Below, piece after piece: positions 17,105 through 21,795 of a stretch of 21,795 nt of DNA. Position 1 is the stretch's first letter; every line of letters begins with the position of its first letter. Under the pieces are notes generated by a model that saw only the letters and a list, made by a program, of their open reading frames with translations, searched no databases and was not told the DNA's origin. The translations under genes and the position numbers were made by a program. The DNA lies in NCBI RefSeq assembly GCF_002014825.1, contig NZ_MUYU01000042.1:1-21795 (forward strand), given 5' to 3'. This DNA is from Moraxella pluranimalium. GTDB taxonomy: Bacteria > Pseudomonadota > Gammaproteobacteria > Pseudomonadales > Moraxellaceae.

Positions 17105-17133
17105 TTGCAAGATTGTATTTATATAGTTACAAT
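17105..17133 (+). promoter_or_regulatory. Promoter of the TpsB transporter gene
   Basis: -35 TTGCAA (17105-17110), 17-bp spacer, -10 TACAAT (17128-17133), 36 bp before the ATG at 17170. The two -35 boxes are 17 bp apart back to back, so one regulator bound between them could control both genes. Confidence 0.55.
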
Positions 17134-17169
17134 ATGTAATATTCTTGAATACGATGCTGGAATGCACCT

Positions 17170-19167
17170 ATGATTAGACCAACAATCCTTGCCGCCACAA
17201 TTACTGCAATTTTGGTTCATAACACCGTCTCTGCCAACACCACCAACCAAACCCTAATCCAAACCCAAGATGCTCGTAATCAGGCATTACTAGAGCAATT
17301 GGTGCCAAATCCAAGCGTGGTGGTGGATGGCATTGGTAGCGGCGTTGATGTCGCTGCTGATACAGCTACTGCTGATACCAGCACCCAAATCCAAGAACAA
17401 CCCGTAGCAGATAACGCCATTTGCTTTGATATTCATAAGATCGGTTATTCGGTGTTATCCCAAGATGATATTGTCTTTGCAGACAAGCTTGGCTTTGCAC
17501 TTGTGCCTGAAATCATGGGCGGCAGCAGTGTATTAGGTAAGTGCATGACAGTCACTGACATCAATGCTGTCGCCACTCGTGTGCAAAACCGCTTGATTGA
17601 ACAAGGTTATGTCACCAGTCGTATTATGGTGGGCGATCAGAATTTGGCAGAGGGTGAGCTAAGATTAACTCTAATCCCTGGTAAGATTGCTCAGGTAGTG
17701 GTGAATACAGCGGATAGTAAAGTGCCTGTCTATGTTAAAAACACAGTCAAAGACACAGCCAACCAATCATATCCTGCCATCACTCAGCCTGCTATCTTAG
17801 GCACAGCACTCACCACACAACCAGGCAAGCTATTAAACATCCGTGATTTAGAAACCACGCTTGAGAATTTTAAGCGCGTGCCAAGTAGCGACACCAATTT
17901 TAAGATTGCACCGTCTGATGAGTTACAAGCGATTGGCAATGATAACCATACGGGTAGCGGCAGTGGTCGTGGTAACGGCATTGGCTTTAGCGATATTTTA
18001 ATTGATTATACTCAGCATCGCCGTCTTCGTGGCAGTCTAAGCGTCGATGATTCAGGCTCTAAATCCACAGGGAGATATCAAGGCGTAGCCACCTTAAGCG
18101 TAGATAATTTGGCAAACTATAATGATTTATTCTATCTTAGCTTTGGGCGAGATTTGGGTAATCAAATCAATGATTATAAAGACTATCCGTCTGATAAGAG
18201 CAAAGGCTCTAAGAATTATGGCATTGGCTACGTTCTTCCAATTAAAAATAGTTTATTACAACTAACTGCCAATCGTTACACCTATCATCAAACCGTAGCA
18301 GGTAGCACCCAAGATTATATCTATGGCGGTAAATCCAGTGGGTACAACGCTAAGCTGTCTCATCTAATACACAGAGATGCTCATAGCAAAAGCCATGTAT
18401 ATGCTGGCGGTTATGTCAAATCCCAAGAAAGTGATATTGATGGCACAATCATTGATGTACAAACCCGTAAAACCGCAGGTTATTTATTTGGCATCAGCCA
18501 TGAGACCACATTTGGCAAACAAGCCAATCATAGCCTAAGTACTGATATTTCTTATAAACGTGGTACAGCTGCTTTTAATGCCTTACCTTCACCAGAAGAG
18601 CTATTTGATGAAGGTTCAGCCCGTGTTGGCATTTATCAATTAAACGCCAATCTAACAAGCAAATACAACCCAAGCATTAACAACATACCACTACCCATCA
18701 TCCACAGCACCACACTCAAAGCCCAATACGCCACAGACAGTCTAACACCAGATTTAAAGATGGCCATTGGTGGCAGATACACCGTCAGAGGCTTTGATGG
18801 GGAGCGTTCATTATCTGCGGATAATGGCATCTTGGTAAGACAAGACATCAGCTTTTATCCAAGCTTTTTAAATCAGCAAAAAGCAAACAACCAAAACAAC
18901 TCACAAAACAGCCAATCAAACCATGCCATCTACCTAGGATTGGACGCAGGCTACGTCACCAACCACGACAAAAGCCAAAATGAGCTATTGCTTGGACAGC
19001 ACTTAGCGGGTGCTGCTATAGGCATCAAAGGACAATACACACCAAATACAAATAACCCCTACCTAAGTTTTAACTATGACATTTTCACCTCAAAAGCAAT
19101 CAGCGAGCCCAACGGCTTTTCAAACAAAGATTGGGTGAGTGGTGTGAGTTTAGGAATGAGTTTTTAA
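17170..19167 (+). CDS. cdiB: TpsB outer-membrane transporter (ShlB/FhaC/CdiB family)
   Basis: A 665-aa Omp85-superfamily pore that exports the TpsA partner across the outer membrane. Signal peptide residues 1-22 (cleavage TVSA then NT). A POTRA_2-type domain lies near 83-180 with the conserved cysteine pair (ICFDI and GKCMTV) and GYVTSRIMVG. A linker rich in Gly and Ser (residues about 256-270) follows. The C-terminal 16-strand-type barrel carries VRGF at 539-542 (GGRYTVRGFDGERS), the lid-loop motif needed for secretion. It ends in F (SLGMSF), as barrel proteins do. Family proteins are usually about 550-600 aa; extra length lies in the N-terminal linker and an Asn/Gln-rich loop near 575-590. 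In most CDI loci tpsB precedes tpsA on the same strand; here it is divergent, resembling mhaC/mhaB loci reported in Moraxella catarrhalis. Confidence 0.9.
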   Translation: MIRPTILAATITAILVHNTVSANTTNQTLIQTQDARNQALLEQLVPNPSVVVDGIGSGVDVAADTATADTSTQIQEQPVADNAICFDIHKIGYSVLSQDDIVFADKLGFALVPEIMGGSSVLGKCMTVTDINAVATRVQNRLIEQGYVTSRIMVGDQNLAEGELRLTLIPGKIAQVVVNTADSKVPVYVKNTVKDTANQSYPAITQPAILGTALTTQPGKLLNIRDLETTLENFKRVPSSDTNFKIAPSDELQAIGNDNHTGSGSGRGNGIGFSDILIDYTQHRRLRGSLSVDDSGSKSTGRYQGVATLSVDNLANYNDLFYLSFGRDLGNQINDYKDYPSDKSKGSKNYGIGYVLPIKNSLLQLTANRYTYHQTVAGSTQDYIYGGKSSGYNAKLSHLIHRDAHSKSHVYAGGYVKSQESDIDGTIIDVQTRKTAGYLFGISHETTFGKQANHSLSTDISYKRGTAAFNALPSPEELFDEGSARVGIYQLNANLTSKYNPSINNIPLPIIHSTTLKAQYATDSLTPDLKMAIGGRYTVRGFDGERSLSADNGILVRQDISFYPSFLNQQKANNQNNSQNSQSNHAIYLGLDAGYVTNHDKSQNELLLGQHLAGAAIGIKGQYTPNTNNPYLSFNYDIFTSKAISEPNGFSNKDWVSGVSLGMSF

Positions 19168-19200
19168 AAGCAAGTTGACATCAAACCAATCAATCAGAAA

Positions 19201-19240
19201 ACCATCGGTTAAGCAAATTGGCTTGGCTGGTGGTTTTTTT
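19201..19240 (+). terminator. Rho-independent terminator of tpsB
   Basis: ACCATCGGTTAAGC (19201-19214) pairs along its full 14 bases with GCTTGGCTGGTGGT (19221-19234), counting G-U pairs, around AAATTG. Seven T follow (19234-19240). It ends the tpsB transcript before the convergent nuclease gene. Confidence 0.8.
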
Positions 19241-19286
19241 ATGGGGTGGTTAAATAAGGGTGGAATATATATACAACTATGTTTTT

Positions 19287-19856
19287 TTATACAAAAAATT
19301 TACCATACCACTCCTCAAGAGACATAGGCTGACATTTTTTATAAATATTTTCTGGATCATCAATCTCATCACATTTTTGACGATAAATGCTTTTAATCTG
19401 TTCAATATCCTCTGCTTTATATAATACATAACATATGGAGTGAAAACTATATTTTTCCTGTAAAGGAGATAATATTTCCTTAAAATCATTAATTTTATTT
19501 GACAATGTTTTAAAAATTTTATTAAAGGATATTTTATTAAACTTATATTCTGTAAATATTAAATCATTGCCCTCCGTAACAAATACCACATCTACAGAGT
19601 TTTTCGAATCCCCTGTTATCGAGCTATAATTAACTTTTAGTTTATCGCCATCTATTATTAAAGGATAATATTTTTGATCCAATACATTTGCATCAGAACT
19701 TTGAGTAAAATCTTTATAATCCCTCATAATAGAAATTTTTAAACAGCAATGTATATGTTGTAATGTGAAAGTTAACCCTTCCTTGGAATGAACTTCTGAG
19801 GGAAATAAGTCAGAATGCTGAATGAGCTTTAAAGTGTTTTCTTGTGAGAATTTCAT
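19287..19856 (-). CDS. Small PD-(D/E)XK nuclease-like protein, partner of the ATPase
   Basis: A 189-aa protein I cannot assign to a named family. Residues 86-107 read strand, turn, strand: SVDVVFVTEGNDLIFTEYKF. D89, E103 and K105 give the pattern D-x13-E-x-K. A helix (KTLSNKINDFKEIL) and a strand (FHSICYVLYK) follow, the order expected of a PD-(D/E)XK nuclease core, so nuclease activity is a reasoned inference. The start ATG overlaps the ATPase stop as ATGA, and a strong GAGGAAG site lies within the end of the ATPase gene, showing tight translational coupling and probably fixed stoichiometry. AT-rich relative to the exoprotein gene, suggesting transfer. Convergent with tpsB. Probably the effector of a two-gene defence unit; a non-nuclease accessory role remains possible. 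Confidence 0.6.
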   Translation of the reverse strand: MKFSQENTLKLIQHSDLFPSEVHSKEGLTFTLQHIHCCLKISIMRDYKDFTQSSDANVLDQKYYPLIIDGDKLKVNYSSITGDSKNSVDVVFVTEGNDLIFTEYKFNKISFNKIFKTLSNKINDFKEILSPLQEKYSFHSICYVLYKAEDIEQIKSIYRQKCDEIDDPENIYKKCQPMSLEEWYGKFFV

Positions 19857-21235
19857 GCTTTATCTTCCTCTATCATTGAATCCAACTTTTCAAATGACCG
19901 ATTAAAACACTCAAAAATATCCCCAATTTTATTTTCTAAATTGATATAATTAAATTTACCAACGTGATTTTCAGATTCTTTTGCAAGAAAAAAGTTCAAG
20001 TCATCTAGCAAATCTTCTTTTTCTGCTAAATATCTCAACCCCCTAATCATATCAGGACTATGGGTGGAAATAAAAATATGACATTTTACGTATTTTCTAA
20101 TGAGAATCAGTACTCTTGCTAATTCAGTGATCCATTGAGGATGTAGATGCACCTCTGGTTCATCCAAAATTAACAATGTATTATCATTAATACTATTATT
20201 GTTTAATAAAGCATAAAGAATACTCAAAGATTGAACACCTGTAGCACAATCAATTAAATCTAGTTTCAAACTATCATTTTTCTTAGAAAAAATAATTCGA
20301 TTGTTGCCATTGATATCAATATCGCCACCAAGAATTTTTAAAATCATATCACAAATTTTTTTATTACCTTCTGGCAATAATTGTTCACTAGACATCTTTT
20401 TAACTAATAATTGATTTAATTTATTCCAATGTTCACGCACGGTACTGCTACTTTGGAAAGCCATAGGTGTATCCAAATAAACAACATTTTTAATAAAATA
20501 TGGATTGGAAATACTGCCTCTTTCTTTATCAATAATTGTAGTACCTTTTTCATACAGCTCAAGCAGAGTAGGTTGTTCATTGGTATGAAATAGCAAAGGT
20601 AATCTATCCAATAAATATTTTTTTGGTCGAGTCACAAAAGCTTCTTCATAAATTTTATTTATGATTTTTTCAATATCATTTTTCACAAATTCAAAAAATT
20701 CTTGAATTTCGCTAATTTCGTTAGCATTCTTATTCGTAAAACCAAATTCTTCTTTTTGATGTGAAATAATATGCATAATAGAAAAAGAGCTTATCGAAAT
20801 TTCTTTATTATCTAAATGCAATTCCACTACTTCATCAATTAATTTTTTAATTTTCTCAATTATTTCATTAATATCTTCCTTAGCAAACTTATTATTTAAT
20901 TTAATAATAGTTAAATCTTCCTCAAGTTTATCAAATTGAGCAAGGTAAGATTTATTCTTATTTTCTGTTAAGTCCTCAAAATAATAATGCATACGAATAC
21001 CCTGCACGATATAGGAAAGCAATTTATAATATTCTTCTAATCGTTCAAGATTATTAAGTCTAACTATAGGGTAAAAATCATTACTAATTTCAAAAACACT
21101 ATGTAACATTTTTGAAATTGTACTCTTACCACACCCATTAATACCAGAAACAACAGTTAATCCATTTAATTGAATTTCAGCTGTATCAATTGCTCGATAT
21201 TGATTAATAACTAATTTCATTGGTTCTGATATCAT
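19853..21235 (-). CDS. ABC/OLD-like AAA ATPase (candidate defence sensor)
   Basis: A 460-aa cytoplasmic ATPase of the SMC/ABC/OLD type. Walker A GINGCGKST is at residues 31-39. A long charged, coiled-coil-prone middle (about 80-250) separates it from the second half, which has a signature-like segment ATGVQSLSIL, Walker B LLILDEP with D358 and E359, the D-loop EVHLHPQW and a switch histidine H392 in ISTHS. Such ATPases act as dimers that sense DNA or phage features and license a partner nuclease (known for Septu, Gabija and PARIS classes). No TOPRIM domain is fused, unlike OLD. The partner is the next, overlapping gene. The start at 21235 has only weak AGAGA upstream; M6 (MKLVINQYRAI) is an alternative start that suits family N-termini. 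AT-rich, like its partner. Confidence 0.75.
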   Translation of the reverse strand: MISEPMKLVINQYRAIDTAEIQLNGLTVVSGINGCGKSTISKMLHSVFEISNDFYPIVRLNNLERLEEYYKLLSYIVQGIRMHYYFEDLTENKNKSYLAQFDKLEEDLTIIKLNNKFAKEDINEIIEKIKKLIDEVVELHLDNKEISISSFSIMHIISHQKEEFGFTNKNANEISEIQEFFEFVKNDIEKIINKIYEEAFVTRPKKYLLDRLPLLFHTNEQPTLLELYEKGTTIIDKERGSISNPYFIKNVVYLDTPMAFQSSSTVREHWNKLNQLLVKKMSSEQLLPEGNKKICDMILKILGGDIDINGNNRIIFSKKNDSLKLDLIDCATGVQSLSILYALLNNNSINDNTLLILDEPEVHLHPQWITELARVLILIRKYVKCHIFISTHSPDMIRGLRYLAEKEDLLDDLNFFLAKESENHVGKFNYINLENKIGDIFECFNRSFEKLDSMIEEDKA

Positions 21236-21693
21236 AAGTTCATATCTCTAATAATTTGAGCCGATATAGGTTAACTAAGCGATGCTGTAGTAGAAATACA
21301 AAAGGTAACCGTAGTAAGTTGGGCTGAAACCTCAATGCAATCACCAATTCCTTGTAATGGAAACATATACAAAACAGCAAGAGATTTGCATAGTATTTTT
21401 TCAGTATAATGCGGTGATGTTATTCTACCACAAAGTTAGACTAGTGACCGCATATTATCATATTAAATAAACAAAAAGTGTTTTAGTGGTTGAGTGGTTG
21501 AGCTATTTGTACCGGTACAATTCCAGAATGGGTAATAAAACTCCACACTTGATATTAACACTTTGGTAGAGATTACAAGGCCTAATCGGTTTATTATCAG
21601 TAAATCAAATGAATTTTTTTTGATAATCAGATACAAAGTGGTATGAGTGTTCGCTTAAGGAATGGAAAATGCAATAGGATGAAGTTAAATAAT
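21236..21693. other. AT-rich intergenic segment
   Basis: About 460 bp upstream of the ATPase gene. It must hold the promoter of the ATPase operon, but I see no convincing -35/-10 pair in the leftward direction. It contains one copy of TGTACCGGTACA at 21508-21519 and an isolated TATAAT at 21405-21410. I see no supported gene. Confidence 0.5.
21508..21519. repeat. 12-bp palindrome TGTACCGGTACA, copy 1
   Basis: A perfect palindrome with a central CG. A second identical copy lies exactly 270 bp to the right, and both are followed by AAT. The form resembles LacI/GntR-type operators or a recombinase core site; which one cannot be decided from sequence alone. Confidence 0.45.
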
Positions 21694-21795
21694 GGGGCTG
21701 ACGTAGATTAGCACATATGATATACTGCAAATATGAAGCTAACTCGTTGTGAATTAATTAAAAAATTACAGTTAAAATGTACCGGTACAATATTC
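21694..21795 (+). mobile_element. Left end of an IS1016-like (IS1595 family) element, running off the window
   Basis: GGGGCTGACGTAGATTAGCA at 21694-21713 resembles the GGGGCTG-type terminal repeat of IS1016-group elements. Thirty-nine bases after its start an ATG at 21733 opens MKLTRCELIKKLQLK, similar to the N-terminus of IS1595-family transposases of Acinetobacter and Moraxella relatives (recalled style, not a search). The frame is open to the window end (21 codons). The last residues come from the TGTACCGGTACA palindrome and depart from what I expect of the family, so the copy may be interrupted there. Confidence 0.45.
21778..21789. repeat. 12-bp palindrome TGTACCGGTACA, copy 2
   Basis: Identical to the copy at 21508-21519. 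It falls inside the apparent transposase frame that starts at 21733. Confidence 0.45.

Noticed and set aside
21275..21409. An open stretch of 44 codons upstream of the ATPase gene.
   Set aside because: It has no start with a ribosome site and no recognisable domain; its only in-frame ATG is late. It may be a gene fragment but cannot be supported.
1..21795. CRISPR array, tRNA, rRNA or riboswitch.
   Set aside because: No regularly spaced short repeats with unique spacers, no cloverleaf-like sequence and no recognisable riboswitch core were seen on either strand; the regular repeats in 9500-16500 encode beta-helix turns.

Overview
The window looks like an accessory (flexible) stretch of a Moraxella-type gammaproteobacterial chromosome. 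This rests on protein style and gene content: a large MhaB/FHA-like exoprotein divergent from its transporter, an Arc-type prophage regulator, an IS21-type element and a possible IS1016-like end. It does not rest on a marker gene. No rRNA, tRNA or housekeeping gene is visible.

Layout. (1) 1-2553: 854-codon frame for a large, mostly helical protein, probably a phage virion protein, cut at its 3' end by an insertion sequence. (2) 2554-about 5003: IS21-family element read leftwards (istA then istB). Three end repeats at exact 23-bp spacing lie beyond istB; no matching end is visible beyond istA. (3) About 5060-6690: regulatory segment with a compact promoter-terminator unit, a 70-aa ribbon-helix-helix protein (minus) and a divergent 319-aa Arc/HTH regulator (plus). 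Between them are four TACCA boxes spaced 10, 21 and 10 bp. (4) 6690-7247: no convincing gene; palindromic repeats, a minus-strand terminator and a short signal-peptide-like relic. (5) 7248-19167: a contact-dependent-inhibition-like locus. A 3027-aa TpsA/CdiA exoprotein (minus) is followed 2 bp later by its probable immunity gene. The TpsB/CdiB outer-membrane transporter is divergent (plus). The two promoters face away from each other and have near-identical -10 contexts. (6) 19287-21235: a translationally coupled pair, an ABC/OLD-like ATPase and a small protein with a PD-(D/E)XK-like nuclease signature, which is a plausible but unassigned defence system. (7) 21236-21795: AT-rich intergenic DNA, two copies of a 12-bp palindrome, and what looks like the left end of an IS1016-like (IS1595 family) element running off the window.

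How the genes work together. TpsB would export TpsA. The last 262 residues of TpsA, after a VENN motif, form a toxin module whose end carries a barnase-like Glu/Arg/His set. The next gene ends in a barstar-like domain with both key Asp residues, so toxin and immunity predictions support each other. The ATPase and nuclease-like protein are best read as one functional unit. Prophage debris, IS elements, a CDI locus and a candidate defence pair within 22 kb are typical of a recombination-prone island.
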